A stretch of DNA of 64,000 bases, taken from the NCBI GenBank assembly GCA_002794735.1, contig NBAZ01000002.1, forward strand, positions 1,240,001-1,304,000, in the 5' to 3' direction. A program made the translations under genes and the position numbers. Source of the DNA: Pyrrhoderma lamaoense. Lineage: Eukaryota > Basidiomycota > Agaricomycetes > Hymenochaetales > Hymenochaetaceae. The notes below the pieces were generated by a model that was not told where the DNA came from, made no database searches, and was given only the letters and a program-made list of their open reading frames with translations. This document shows, piece after piece, positions 22,416-34,689 of the stretch (the first letter of the stretch is position 1; every line of letters begins with the position of its first letter).

Positions 22416-24173
22416 ATGGCTGTTGACCTCGTCCCGACAGATCCAAACAAGGTCAACATCATGGTTATCGAAAATACGGTCTCGAAATCATCCCAGTGTT
22501 AGTTCTCTACTGGAAATTGTTTTGTTGTTGATGTCACTTATCTGTATGCTCTAATAACTCGTTATGTGTACCCAATCGGACAGTATGTTGTGTTACGATC
22601 TTCTTCTATTACTGCGGTAAGCAGACTTAATGGTGTACGCATACAGAGGTTTTTAAGCAGAATTATGTCTATCCTAGCTTTACATTTCGATGAAGAGGTG
22701 AGTTAGCGTGCTGAATACAATGACTCTGGGCTGACACTTAGTGATTGGGTCTCTAGGTCGAGTATATCTGGGTGAGCACGATTATTACATTTCACTTTTG
22801 TGCAATACTGAATACCTCTCTAAAAGTCAAAACGATGGACCCTGGGGAAAGCAATCTATATCATGGTATGTTCTTGACAGATCGCGTCTAGACGTAGCTT
22901 GACTGGGGATTATAGACAAGATATGCAGGGGCCTTCTTTCTTATGTACGCTCGTTTATAAGCCTGTTTGAGATCGTACTCACTGTTCTCAACTGTAGCTT
23001 TGTCGCCGGATCCATCTACCCGTTACTCTGGAACGACAAAAATATGGAGATGACTACGGTATGTGTGACGACGGTGCTTTTCAAGTTCACGTACTCATTT
23101 AAGACGAAAGGCAAGATATCTGTTGGATAAATACTCTTGTAAGTATCCATATCATATACCCCCTTGCGTTGTTTACTAACGTCACGAAGGTTTAGGTGGA
23201 TGGATTTATATCGGACCTGGTTCCATAGTCATCCTACTAGCAGAAGGTGAGAAAAACAGTTAATTGAACTCCTTGACTACTTGAAATTGATGTCAGTCTT
23301 AGTAATTTTGCAAATGCGCGTGTATGCATTATACGAACGAGACAAAAGAATACTAGCATTCTTAATCCTCTTACTTTCAATGTCGATTACCGCTGAGATA
23401 CTACTTTTCACTGGTGTCCTTTGTACGTGAACAAATTCATATTATGTATGATTTCTAATTGACAACCAACTTTCCTCATAGATAGACTTACGAGTGATCG
23501 TTGTGTAGGACAGTTATGTTACCTGGACTTTAAAAAACCTCTATGGCATACCCAGTGGCCGATCGTTATAACTCCCATTTTCTGTTCAGTCATGTCCTAT
23601 CCACTAGCTCCTATTAACTGGCTAGTAACGTCAGTTGTTGATCTTATTTTGTTTATTCTGGTTTACTTGAAATCTAGAGAAGGGAGGGAATGGAGACCAA
23701 CAGCTGAAGAGAGGAATGCGCCATGGCAGCCACGAGATATCTCTACTGTGATGGCCAAAGATTCAACGGTATATTTTGCAGCGTACGTTCTTCCTTTACG
23801 AATAAATTCATCAAAATAATCTTTTTGCTATAATAACAGGGTCTTCTCGGTTTGTGCGGTTGGAACCATCCACTCCTTCATCTCTCAGTATCTTTTTAGC
23901 ATTGCAAATACTCCTGGTCCTGCCTTTATAATAGTAAGTGCTTCATCTTTTCTATTATTATTATCGATGATAAGCTTACACTATATGCTACCTTAGCTGA
24001 TGATAGGCAATCTACTCAGTTCATACGAGACAATCGCTGTAACATTGATGGCTATTCTAGCCCCAAGAATGCTCATCAACATACGTGCAGAATTTTATAG
24101 CCAGACCAAACCCATGGAGAAAACGATATCATGGAATGTCGCGGGCCGATGTTTCAAATCAAACTACTTCTAG
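22416..24173 (+). CDS. DUF6533-family seven-helix membrane protein (solitary copy)
   Basis: This is a many-exon member of the basidiomycete DUF6533 family, multi-helix membrane proteins of unknown function. Exons recognised: 22416-22497 (MAVDLVPTDPNKVNIM), 22584-22616 (CCVTIFFYYC), 22678-22697 (LHFDEE), the 15-nt exon 22757-22771 (VEYIW) and 22827-22865 (SKRWTLGKAIYIM). Then come TRYAGAFFL, GWIYIGPGSIVILLAE, ILQMRVYALYERDKRILAFL, a large exon with NWLVTSVVDLILFILVYLK and VMAKDSTVYFA, and the last exon with ILAPRMLINIRAEFY. The (D)EE-(V/I)EYIW core is the family signature. The stop is at 24171. Exon sizes and phases match the minus-strand array at 45-64 kb, so this is a diverged paralogue about 20 kb away in opposite orientation. 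No frame damage was seen in the exons I placed. Confidence 0.8.
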
Positions 24174-24375
24174 CTCTGAAGTTTGATTTAAGCAAAGATA
24201 ATTATTATTTGGATTTCATACGATGGATAGCCTTGTGATGAGGTTTGTAAGCAAGGGTAACGGATATCTTCAAATGTTGTACTACCTTTTTTTTGAACAA
24301 ACAACCCTTCTGTGTCATATTAAGTCCCTGAGATCCAATCGCTCTAATATATTTACAAGCCTTTGTCGCGCATGA

Positions 24376-24893
24376 TTAGATCTGACATAGCTTTTCGTGT
24401 TTTCTCCACTTCCTCTCCGCTATCTCGGGATCACCATGCTCTCTTGCGTGTTCAAGTGCCTCTTCATCTGGTAGAACAAGAGTCAAGAAGTGCAATTTAG
24501 ATAGTTGTTCAGAGATATTAATGGTTTCATCGACAAGTTTTTCTCTTTCTCCTGAATTAGATTCGAGATAGTGTTTAGATTCTAGGTAGGAGAGAATCCC
24601 ATTTACAGATCCACGAAGAACCCCAAGCTGTCTTCCGATCGGTGCACCGGTGTCAGCGAAGCCCTGGTCAAAGCTGAGTTGTAGAGCCGATTCTTTCCCT
24701 GCGGTTATGCCTTCTCGGTACCCAGCCTGTTAGGTCTAATGAATATAAGAGTCTATAGAGGTCAAGAGTTTATCCCTACGTTTGTGTACTGTTCAGACAT
24801 ACGAGTCCATTCGCGATCGCTTTCCGTAGCTTGACCAAGCTGTGACGTACTTGTATCATCTGCAAATGGATCAAGGTCCTTAGTATCAAACAT
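24376..24893 (-). CDS. YAE1: Yae1-family protein
   Basis: Yae1 with Lto1 is an adaptor that brings the ABC protein Rli1/ABCE1 to the cytosolic iron-sulfur assembly machinery. Two exons (24893-24780 and 24726-24376) give 465 nt (154 aa) with a GT-AG intron and intact frame. The N-terminus MFDTKDLDPFADD leads to EWTRMSEQYTN. The diagnostic Gly-x3 repeat region follows directly after the intron: AGYREGITAGKESAL, LSFDQGFADTGAPIGRQL and GVLRG. The C-terminal part is helical and charged (HAREHGDPEIAERKWRKH). Length and layout fit fungal Yae1. An open frame beginning at 25099 extends further upstream, but ATG at 24893 is the first that fits the family start. The gene is divergent from EMC1, about 470 bp away. 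Confidence 0.85.
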
Positions 24894-25363
24894 AGTTGAT
24901 ACTCTTCGACTGTATGCCTACAGTCAATATCGCTCAATTTGAACGTGCGATTAAGAGCTTTAGTCAGATTAGTACTAGTATTACAAAGCTGATTGAGGTA
25001 TGTGAGACTTTTATCCTTAAAACGCGTATGGAAACACTGATCGACGTGAAGACACACTTCGATCAGCCTCTCTTGAAAGCTACTTTTAGTACTTAACATT
25101 CAAGCTTGTTAGTGTGTTAATGTGTAGTAAAGAACCAACTTCGACGTAGAAGCCCAAATCCGCTATCATCATCTTTAAAAAAGCAGTCTTAGGGGGACTG
25201 GAAAGTGTTAATATATTTTCTTGGGATTTCGTTCCTATAGTTATAATACAATTTATACGTACGTGTCAAGTGCTAAATACTAAGTAACGTTATTTCATGC
25301 TAAAATTATGATTTAATCTTATGTCTCCAAAGTGGATAGCAGTTGCACAGAAGTCCTTTGGCC
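24894..25363. other. divergent promoter region YAE1/EMC1
   Basis: This AT-rich gap sits between the divergent YAE1 and EMC1 starts. No exon or clear motif was recognised. Confidence 0.5.
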
Positions 25364-28300
25364 ATGATATTGTTTCCTCGGCTGCTATCGACTTTCGTAC
25401 TTTTCGTTTTAGCTCAAAAAATATCTGCGCTTCATGCATCAGAAGCTGGCGTAGTTGACTGGCACAAGACATTCATCGGCGTTCCCCGACTTCACTCGCA
25501 AAATGTTGCACCTTCATTCCATCGTTTCTCCTTCGGGAAAAAACTGACAAAGAAGTCGACGAGGAGTATCATATTGAGTGCTACTAGCTCAAATGTACTA
25601 GGGGCATTGGATGCTGTTAGCGGAGATGTTGGTAAGCATCATACATTACTCTGAAGATAGATGGCAGGAGGCTCACTATCAGTGAAAGTTTGGAGATATC
25701 CATACGATATCACAGACCCAGTAGTGTGCTATAGTGCTTCCGGAGACAGTATGTTTGCCCTTGTAGATGGAATAATCGGGCTTTGTGCTTACTTTTTTTT
25801 CAAAGCGGTTGTAACCCTTTCCGGTCCTGGTGGCGCGACGTTCCGTGCATTTGATTCAGAAACTGGGGATTTACTAGTGGAGAAAAGGCTACATGATCCA
25901 GCAGAGGAACACCTGTCCGAGCCGGTGAACTTGGCTCACGTCTGGATTTCGATAAATCTAGTATTTCGGGATCAAGTAAAGACTTATATGCACTTACAAA
26001 TGGAAGAAACTTGCGAAAGATAGATGCACTAACGGGAGAGATCAAGTGGGAGTGGTTTTCTGAAGAGGGGTCAGTTGCAACTCTGACCGCCTACCAATAA
26101 TCATGCTAACAAATAACCATAAAATCATTAGTTCAAACGTCATTTATTCTCGCATCGCGCAAACTTCATCAACCGTTTTTATTGTGGGTCTTATGAATGG
26201 GCCCTCATCGTTCCACTTACATGTCTCAGCTCTTAGCTCTACTGGGCAGTATCTTGCAAGTGTTAATATTCCTTCATCAATAAAGAATGGACTAGATAGC
26301 TTTCTTATACTTTCTGATGATTCGGGGAGGATCCAATACTTGTCTGGTTTGAAGATGAACAAAATCAAATTCGATTCGCGCCTTTAACTGCTTCGTTAGT
26401 AGGGCAACCTAAGGCTCTCAAGGGTGCAACATTCAAATCTTTAGTTGACATTGGATTGACAGAGCATGGGCACTTCCTTGCCCTTCGCTCTGACGGCACT
26501 GGAATGGTACTCAAAGCTGATAGAGATAGCAAGGGTATATCTCTTGTATGGGAATTTGAAGATTCAGTAAGTAAGCTTAACTTTCTTTCCAAATTCTTAT
26601 CTCTGACCGTAGTTTAAGGCCGTAACCGAACGTTACTCAGAATCAATATACACAGGAGGCGTCGATAAAGACAACAAACCTTACATTGGTCGCATTTTCT
26701 GGTCACACGTACTTAAGGTACGACCTCATTCTTCATACATTACGGATTATAATTCAATTTGACCGGTGGCGGATAGACTGCTTCGGCACATGTCTACGCC
26801 CCACATGCCGCAAGTGGTAAAGGTATGATAAGAGGATATACTTTCCCATTTGACTCGAGTAAACACGGAGTAATCAAGCATGTGCGATATATGTTTTTAC
26901 TTATTAAGAAAGAAATGTCCTGAATTCTTGTCAGGCTGCACTAGATGGTGCGAATCCGTCTGACTTTGCTATTATTGGGAGATTTGTTCTTACGACGAGC
27001 ACGGGGGCTATACAGCTTTGGCAACATGACCGTATGCAATGGACTCGGGAGGAAGCACTGTCTGATGTCGAACTTGCTGAATTTATCGAACTTCCAGAAC
27101 AGAAGCTTGCGTTGATGCATATCAAGGACGGCGAAGAATCTTTCTTCGACCGTATTACTCGTCAACTCGCAGATGCAAAAGATTTCCCAAGCTATCTGCT
27201 TGCCTTTGTGAAGCGTTTCGCAACTGGTTCTTATGTAACTGCTAGCTCCTCTGCCACATCGACGGATGGTGTTCTTGTTCGTGATGCATTTGGTTTTAGA
27301 AAACTCTTGATTGTAGCGACAAAGCACGGGATTATATATGCCATGGATTCCAGCTCCGGCTCGATTGTATGGTCTCGTATTCTCGGATTAGGTTGGGCTA
27401 CGTCTGTTGGCGCTCGGCATATACCGCTAAAGTTATACGTCACATCAACTATCTCTGATGGGGATGTACCAAAGGTCATACTTATATCCCAACGTCTGGC
27501 AAATAACGTATGAACTAGCTTTCAATTTTGTTTCTTAATCTAAGAATTCAATTTCAGGGCCTCGTGGATACAGTACTGTTCCACTTTGAGGCTTTAACGG
27601 GAAAGGATGCGGAAGGAAAATCAGAATTCTACGAACCACTTGAAGGTATTGACGTTGTCAACGGCGAAATACTTGACTCTTTCTTGTTGCGAGAAAATCA
27701 AAAGACTGTTGTGTTAGTCGATAAATTCTTACAGGTTTGTTCCCCTTTACTCCTTTCATAATATATATTGATGTTCTCCAAGCTCTATCTCTTTCCCGAT
27801 ACAGATGAGACTCAAAGTTCCCTCCAAACCTTGTCTCCAAGATTACACTTCCCACTTTTAGCCGCTGGAAAAATCCTTGGGCATCAAGTTCAACCCGAGC
27901 CCGCTTTCACCGGGAGATATACGGCGTTTACTACATGGACGACTATTTTGCCTCCCTATGAGAGTATTGTACAAATTATACGTCGCCCACCTTCAGAGCC
28001 TATCGCATCTATGGGTAAAGTATTAGGTGACCGCAGCACATTGTATAAGTACTTGAACCCGCATCTCGTCGGTTATGTCACATCTGTCAGAGGACCTGAC
28101 GTTAGCGGAGCGTCTGCTTGCGGAGTATATGTTCTTGATGGTGCTAAGGGCACAATTGTGTATCACTCTGTTGTCCCTTCTGTCAGAGGTACATGTGATA
28201 TCAAGGCGGCTTTCACAGAGAACTGGCTGGTATACACATATTATGACGATGAAATAGCAACATCATCTCAAGCGAAGGGTCATCGTATTGTATCCGTCGA

Positions 28301-28984
28301 GATGTATGAGGGGAAAGGTACAAATGACAAAACAAAAAGGTAAGCACACCTTACGTACAGGATCACCGGTAAACTGATATTTTCTCTTAGTTCTGAATCT
28401 TCAGTTTATTATAACCGGAGTTCTGAAGTCACTATCTTCGAACAGTCATATATTTTACCACATGCGATATCAGCAATAGCCACAACATCGACGAAGTTTG
28501 GCATCGCTATAAAAGACATCATTGGTATGTATACTCTGATTCTGTTTTCTTGAAAGCTGCATGTTGAGCTTACCATATCCTTAGTCGCAAACTCTAAAAG
28601 TCAGATACAATCTTTCCCACGACAACTGCTGGACCCACGGAGACCAAAACGAAAGTCACTCCAGAAGAGCAAGAAGAGTGGCTTATTCAATATGACCCGC
28701 TCTTACCAGATGATCCTTTACGAATCATCTCACATGTATACCGCGTACCGAATGTACGTGGGATCATCACGTCCCCTGCTCTTCTGGAGTCTACTTCATT
28801 AGTCTTCACATACGGACTCGATCTTTTCTCAACTCGTGTAGCACCGAGTCACACATTTGATGTGCTAAGCGAGAACTTCAACAAGATGCAGCTTGTTTTG
28901 ACTATCGTCACATTGTCTGTTGCTATTATCATCACAAAACCGATGGTTAGAAGGAAACGATTGAGGGAACAGTGGTACCAATAG
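25364..28984 (+). CDS. EMC1: ER membrane protein complex subunit 1 (three apparent 1-nt deletions)
   Basis: EMC1 is the large lumenal, membrane-anchored subunit of the ER membrane complex that inserts tail-anchored and multi-pass proteins. The chosen start (25364) gives a signal peptide, MILFPRLLSTFVLFVLAQ. A PQQ-like propeller follows (WRYPYDITDPVVCYSASGD, TVVTLSGPGGATFRAFDSE, ALTGEIKWEW, YAMDSSSGSIVWSRI). The DUF1620-type C-terminus contains ESIVQIIRRPPSEP, FPRQLLDPRRPKRK and QYDPLLPDDPLRI. It ends with a transmembrane helix (LVLTIVTLSVAIIIT) and basic tail. Eleven exons: 25364-25631, 25683-25748, 25806-26069, 26132-26566, 26613-26717, 26777-26881, 26935-27507, 27558-27734, 27783-28339, 28391-28524 and 28585-28984. 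They sum to 3084 nt. Frame jumps near 25940, 26325 (GGGG) and 28653 (AAA) each need one base; 3087 nt equals 1029 codons. Confidence 0.88.
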
Positions 28985-30173
28985 ACTATTTTTATTCATA
29001 CCTGTACTGAGCATTTGTGTATAATAATGTCCGACTCGTAAATTGTGGTAGATCCGGTTCACATTAAAACTAATCAATGGTTTTTCCATTTTCTGTCTTT
29101 CCACTCATCGACAGACTCGGGAACTGCAACGGCGTACCATTCTAGTATAACAGAATGTGGAGATTAACGGTACCCTAAAGAAAGGATTTACTTCACAGTA
29201 TAGCCCGAGAACACCTGTATTCGCTGTATTGAGATCCTATATCAACTACATGTTTACTACATTGTCTGGTTATATAGCTAGTACTATGGACGGCATTGCT
29301 TCATCAGAACGGATTTCTAGTATGTCATGATATACCTAAGCATAAAATTCGCTATAAATTGCGTCAATGATACTGACTACAGTTTTAAGAGAACAATGGT
29401 ATCGTGCAAGCATGGGTCATGAAGTAGACATATTCATTACAGGGGCTGAGGAAGCTATAAACTAAGGTGCAGTTCTGAGATAGTATTTCCTAGAGCATGA
29501 AGACTTTGAATAACGGCATCCATTTTTGGAATTAGCCTGAGGCATATATGTAGCCTATTTATCATTGATGTTTGCGTACTATATATACAAATGTATGAAA
29601 CTGTAATGTGACTGGTGTTGATAAACTTATTTGCTCCGTGGACAAGAGTTGTAATGAAGAAACACGATAACGTTGCAAAACAAGCTAGGAATTATGATAC
29701 ATTGTATACAATTTTTGTTTGGATTTATTATTATATCTTCCCACGCATGCAGTCTCAGAAGTGAAAATGATTATGATATAAGCACCAGTCGACTCGGAAA
29801 TCTGATTTGCTGAAAATTATCTAGATGCATGTATACAACACCTAAACTCCAGGATAGTAACATGTAGATAGTTTGTCGTATAAGTGTAGATTCTCCTACA
29901 AGTCGTGACACACACATATACTACAGGAAGTGAAATATGGGGTCTTACAAGACTTAAATCAACTTTCAGGAATTACAATCACATAGACCTAAACAAGTAT
30001 CCCTTGTTCTATAATTTCCGGCCATAAGCAAAGAAAATATTGATGGAGGATAATCCAGTAAAACATATATTTAAACGCCGTCCTTCCTATGACAGTTCAC
30101 ATAAAATACAATAATAACATATATAGAGTATACACATAAAAATCATCTCTCGATAAAATCCCAAATAGCACAA
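28985..30173. other. intergenic, convergent, no gene recognised
   Basis: About 1.2 kb of AT-rich DNA lies between the 3' ends of EMC1 and IDO. A short start-like frame at 29287 (MDGIASSERISS) stops at once. Nothing else coding-like was found. Confidence 0.5.
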
Positions 30174-31720
30174 TTATGAAGCCGTTGCTGTTGAATTCGA
30201 GTCCGAAGAAAGGATAGCATCTGCGGTTTTGTCCCTCACACCCTTTAGAAAAACCATAGCATTCGTTCCTCCAGTACCTTTTTCCGCATGTGTGTCATGA
30301 ATAACTGAGATTTCTTCAACGACGTTGGTTTGTAATCCCCACGTTGGCCTGCAGCCACTCGCCTAGACGGCCCGATGATATACAGAGCCACGATTCGTAA
30401 GTGGTGATCCCGGAGATTCTTTAGAGCTTTTACGGCTTCATTATATGCCTGCCGAAGTTCAGTGTTTCGTCCATCAGATGTTTCTTCATCCACGAGTTTC
30501 CGCAAAGGACGAGGATTGGCAGCAAGGTGGCGAAGGAAAGCTCGGTGGTGACGGGCATGTACTTCTGCATTTGCCCGAGAAAGGATTCTTTCGTTGCTTT
30601 TCCTTCCCCTTCTGCGATGAAACGGAGGAGTGGGGGAGGATAGGTGACTATCGACACCTAAAAATGTGTCGATCGCGTGAATAAGGCTACTCTGCCCTGC
30701 AGATGGACCATGTAGCTGATCATCAGCAGGTTGCTTAAGGTGTTCATATCCGGGCTCCCCGACTCCTTCGAAAACCCATCGCCTCTCTCCCGACATTGAG
30801 TCTTGTCCCTTAAACCAGGGTCGTACTTCGTGATAGAATACTTCAGGAAGACATCTATCACACATTGACATTAGTATCGTCTCAAATTATCTATTACCCG
30901 CGCAAGATGTTGCAGATAGAAAGATATACGGCGAAGAGCAATTGAATCGCGGACATAGGCTTCGTCCATGATTAACGACATAAGTGACAAAGCGACTGCA
31001 CCGCGAAGTTCCATATACGCCGGGACCAAGTAGAAGTGTTCCTCCGATTCCGTTGAAGTAAAAGATGTTTGGATGGTGATATTATCTGGTATTGGTAAAA
31101 TAGTACCCGTTTCTAGTTTGGCAAATTCTTTGTATCTCCAGTTGTACAAGACATCATCAGAATATGTTAAGATTGGAGGGAGAGCCATGTAATCTGAGAC
31201 TTCAAGGAGGGGTATTGAGATCGGACGAGGTATAATGATAGGTACATTTGTTGGTAAGGTATTAATGTAAAAATGCATGGTCCAGGCAAGAACAAGATGT
31301 GCTCGGCGCAATACAACCTCGGAATTCTTGAGTTCGATAGTTGAGAGAACAGGCATCTGAGTTATAGATTAGCAGATGATTTCTAATAATGATAATCCTT
31401 CAGATGAGGTACGGCTAAGGTACGAACCTCTCTGACTCTACTTCTCCAAGCTTCACTCCTCTTCTTATCTTCTTCCGTAATGCCTTTAGCCTCTCCTAAT
31501 TTGAGTCGACTAGCAATAGCTTCGTCAAGGACAACCTCCCACAGTTCCCATGGCTCCGAAAGCCGTGAAACTGGGGCTGAGGGGGCATAAAGCCCGTCCT
31601 TGCGTCGACGTCGAAATCGTGAGCAGCGACGGTCGTGGTGTCTGGAACTCCCGCAGCTGGACCGGAATTAGCGTCCGGTCGTGGTAGCGAGAGGAAATGC
31701 AGAGGGACGGGCGAAGACAT
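30174..31720 (-). CDS. IDO: indoleamine 2,3-dioxygenase (frame broken at several points)
   Basis: IDO is a heme dioxygenase that opens the indole ring of tryptophan to N-formylkynurenine, the first step of the kynurenine/NAD route in fungi. Exon 1 (31720-31428) starts MSSPVPLHFLSLPRPDANSG. Exon 2 (from 31356) carries RRAHLVLAWTMHFYI, IPRPISIPLLEVSDYMALPP and TYSDDVLYNWRY. Then come LPEVFYHEVRPWFKG, GPSAGQSSLIHAIDTFLGVD, RHHRAFLRHLAANPRPL and GTGGTNAMVFLKGVRDKT. These are the standard IDO core, including the GPSAGQSS and heme-region HHRAFL motifs. The frame shifts at about 31581 (GGGGG on the plus strand), 30875, 30640, 30560 and 30280, mostly as single missing bases. Every segment is still highly conserved, so error is more likely than an old pseudogene. 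The stop is assigned at 30174 after SSDSNSTATAS. Confidence 0.82.
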
Positions 31721-32623
31721 CCTCTATTTTATTGTAGCGGAAAGTAGAAACAATTGGAAATAAAGATCCGTCCTCCAAGACAGACGAGACACTGAAACTA
31801 TAATTCACGGCCTTCCGAGAGAGGGTGTGGAGTTTTTGAGAAATTATAATATGGTGGTGATGTGCCTGCTGAGAAGATGAGGATTCGCTGTCACGGTACT
31901 GAGAGTGTATGCAGGATACTTTTAAAGAAGTGATTGCTAAGGTAAGAAAGAGTTGAGAAAACTTTGCGAAGCCATCGATGACACCATTTCGGCCAGCCGA
32001 GCCTCGGGACCCTTCGGGTCGGATTAGAGTATCAAAGGTCAGGGAATTGATAATCTGACGACGGTTGTCCTCCTCCCGTTCTCATTATTTGCTTCATGAA
32101 GCTCGAGAACGTACGTCCGTAGATTTCTCTTTTAGGATTCCAGTGAGCATAAGTAAGATAGTAAGATGAGACATTCAAGAGGCTTGGCACATGCGCTTGA
32201 CTTTGAGATTCGTCCATCCGCCGAACTCAATTTCGGACGGACCTCATTATTTGTCCTCGCACCGTTTTACCATAATCGTCAATTGCATTCTAATCGTCGT
32301 CATCAATCCTTTTTGAAGAAGGTATTTCATAAGAGATGACTTACTCTGTCTGTGTCACTTGCACCTGAAAGAAGTTGTCTCAGATACACTTATTCACGAG
32401 ACCGGGTCTGATTACTCTCGCACTTTATGATTACATAACAAAATAGCAACTCCAGATTGATAATCATAATGTCCAGCGGACGTCTTCTGTCTAACGGGCT
32501 TATACGTATACTTACTACATTATCAAAGACCACATATTTACCCCATGTATTATGCAATCACGCAAACCATTGTTACGTTGGACTAAGTTACATATATAAT
32601 ATTATTCCTAATTACTATTCCAC
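31721..32623. other. intergenic
   Basis: About 0.9 kb lies upstream of IDO and downstream of the secreted-protein gene. It has a small GC palindrome gacccttcgggtc (about 32008-32020). A 61-codon minus frame at 32032-32217 (starts MDESQSQAHVPS) has no support. Confidence 0.45.
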
Positions 32624-33330
32624 CTAGTTGACGAGAATGATGGCGAGGTCAACTGGATAACATGAACTGAAAAGGAAAGTATCTCCAGCAGCGCCTTCTT
32701 CAGTGGGATTGAACATGAGAAGATTAGGAGCTCCGGGAGCCTACCACCCCTACAAAGAGCCCATTTATCTGCAACATTATTCACTGCGATGAGACCAGAC
32801 TATAGAAGTTTTTTGTACAAGTAAACATTGGTTAGAATAAGTTCTTAAGATGATGGCGGCTTGAACATACAGTTTCACAAAAGATCTGTGGTGATTCTGG
32901 TATACCGAGCGTGAAAAAGTTCAAGGTGGGCCTTGTGGCAGGCCCTGGTCCACTGGTGCGAGCTCTGCTCCCGTTCTGGTCATTGAGAGCAAACAAACTC
33001 CCATCTTCCAGAGAAAAGAATGGTCCATATCCATCATCGTTAGAGCCACTCGATACCGTCTATTCAAATAGTGACGAGTCTCTTAGCAAAATGAAAAAAG
33101 AAAATTAAGGACCAGGATAAATTTACAGCAACAGTGTATTGTTCCTCTCCTGCGGAGATGAGCGACAATCTCTCGCCTTCAGTCGAGTCGGTCTTATTGA
33201 TGGCTACAAGCTGAAAACGTGGGTTACTGTCATCAACAGGAGCGGCAAGATTCTGGCACCAGGAAGGTGTATCTTGAGCGAAAGCGAAGCTAGCAGCCGA
33301 TGCGAGTACAAGGAGGGCAGCTGCAATCAT
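32624..33330 (-). CDS. small secreted protein of unknown function
   Basis: I do not recognise a named family. The start at 33330 gives a clear signal peptide (MIAAALLVLASAASFAFA) followed by QDTPSWCQNLAAPVDDSNPR. Three exons fit: 33330-33127, 33059-32871 (TVSSGSNDDGYGPFFSLEDG, FFTLGIPESPQIFCETV) and 32799-32624 (SGLIAVNNVADKWALCRGG, then NLLMFNPTEEGAAGDTF and SSCYPVDLAIILVN). About 189 aa; cysteines are few (about four after cleavage). Exons 1 and 2 are exact multiples of three. Exon 3 has 176 nt and changes frame near 32735-32750, so one base is probably missing. The fold is likely beta-rich and extracellular. It could be a cell-wall or interaction protein, but no motif decides this. Confidence 0.68.
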
Positions 33331-33814
33331 TCTGGTAATAAGAGTCGGGTTGATTTCTATTCATTGCCATGAAGATCACTTTTATACATCTGTCGTGCCA
33401 AGCGTAGTTTACACACCGCATAGGCACCCTCAAGGACTGCATAGATTATTACGGCGCTCTGTTACTGAAAACGCTTGGCGTGTTGAGCGCGCGAGTCCGC
33501 CAAGAAGCTTTTGAAACTATTCCCTTCGGAGAACCGCATCAACCGAGATAATGAAGCCCATTCATTGACGATTTCTTTTCCATTTGGCGGCCATGAGCTG
33601 TGTAAGTAAGAATGTAAGCACAACGAGTATCTGCATGACTGAAACACAGAAAGTCATTGATGCTCACACAAAAGCCGAAAGGTAGGAATCAATGTAAGAG
33701 TATGTGAATTAGATGGTTATCATATGCTGTACTATTGAAATAATGTTAAGGGTGAAAGGTGAAAGAGCTGACTTCTGCTGGAAGTAATAAGACACGTAAA
33801 GTTGAATCGAGAAT
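33331..33814. other. intergenic, one weak small ORF
   Basis: A minus frame at 33462-33647 is coding-like in its second half (PPNGKEIVNEWASLSRL, ending RAQHAKRFQ) and is preceded by an acceptor-like tttcag. It may be the last exon of a very small gene, but no start exon was found. Confidence 0.35.
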
Positions 33815-34551
33815 CTATGAATCCACATCCATGGACTCCTCCCTTGGCGTAGGGATGAAGGCACTGCAAAAATGATACATCCCGACTATCAGAGTAAAGC
33901 GTTTGTTCAAACGACGCAAGTGGAGTTGACGGTATAGATGTGTTTTGTTCGGAGAAAATGGCCGAGCTTGAGGACACTGCCGAATTCGGAACCGCAAAAG
34001 ACTCTATATTTTCAGCAGTAGGAGACGGAACAAAATCAGGAACTTTAGACGACGATGATCCTTTGGTTTGAGTTCAACTTCACGGAATTCGATACGTTTC
34101 TCTGCACTACAGAAGTATGTCAGACTATCCTTTCGATCCATACCACTTGTTTCTTCTGAGTATATATAGAGTAAGTCATTGACTACAATATGTATGAGCA
34201 TATTACAAACCCGAATTCTCCTTAAAAATTAGCTCTGTTCCAATTAGAGTCCGCGGGCGACCCTTCATGATGGTACCAGCAACTTGTAAGAACGGACTAG
34301 GAGTATCGAGACCCTGATATAATTTAAGCGCCCAGGGCATTGTGTAAAGGAGAAATGCATACAATTAGTCGATATGTTGAACTACTCGGAACAAGTGTTT
34401 GATCTATGCCTTTAAGGTCAAGTAAAACATAAGAGACTTCTTCTTCCTCGTAATCATCATCATCGCCGAATGATTCTACGTGTTTATAACCAGGAAACAA
34501 ACCCTCATCATCTCTTATTGCTGATGAAGCGTTTTGAGAATTGGTCGTCAT
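33815..34551 (-). CDS. TFIIIC triple-barrel subunit (tau55/Sfc7-like)
   Basis: The TFIIIC_sub6-type triple-barrel domain helps assemble the tauA module of TFIIIC, which recruits RNA polymerase III machinery at tRNA genes. Exon 1 (34551-34363) starts MTTNSQNASSAIRDDEG and carries YEEEEVSYVLLDLKGIDQTL. Exon 2 (34313-34211) continues GLDTPSPFLQVAGTIMKGRP and RTLIGTELIFKEN, the family core (GLDTP...Q...G, then GTELIF). Exon 3 begins at 34155 (EETSGMDRKDSL, EKRIEFREVELKPK). The frame then changes near 34063 (AAA in coding sense; one base missing) into GSSSSKVPDFVPSPTAENIE. The C-terminus is uncertain: one frame ends MDVDS at 33815, the other runs on to 33732. The gene is divergent from MRM2, 138 bp away. 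Confidence 0.78.
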
Positions 34552-34689
34552 TGTAGAAGAGTATAAGAAAGGTACCAAAAAGTCTGATCAGGGAACTGTA
34601 TATTTGATAATATTACCAAAATTATAAGATATTACATAATACTATCATTCAGTAACTCAAGTACTCTTTTCTTATCCTACAAAAAGTTG

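Noticed and set aside
31995..32030. GC hairpin gacccttcgggtc as terminator or RNA
   Set aside because: Very short stem in a eukaryotic genome; no supporting context.
33850..33890. 15-nt gtatcatttttgcag as an intron in the TFIIIC subunit gene
   Set aside because: It has donor- and acceptor-like ends but is far below the size of any other intron in the window, and removing it does not restore the expected frame.
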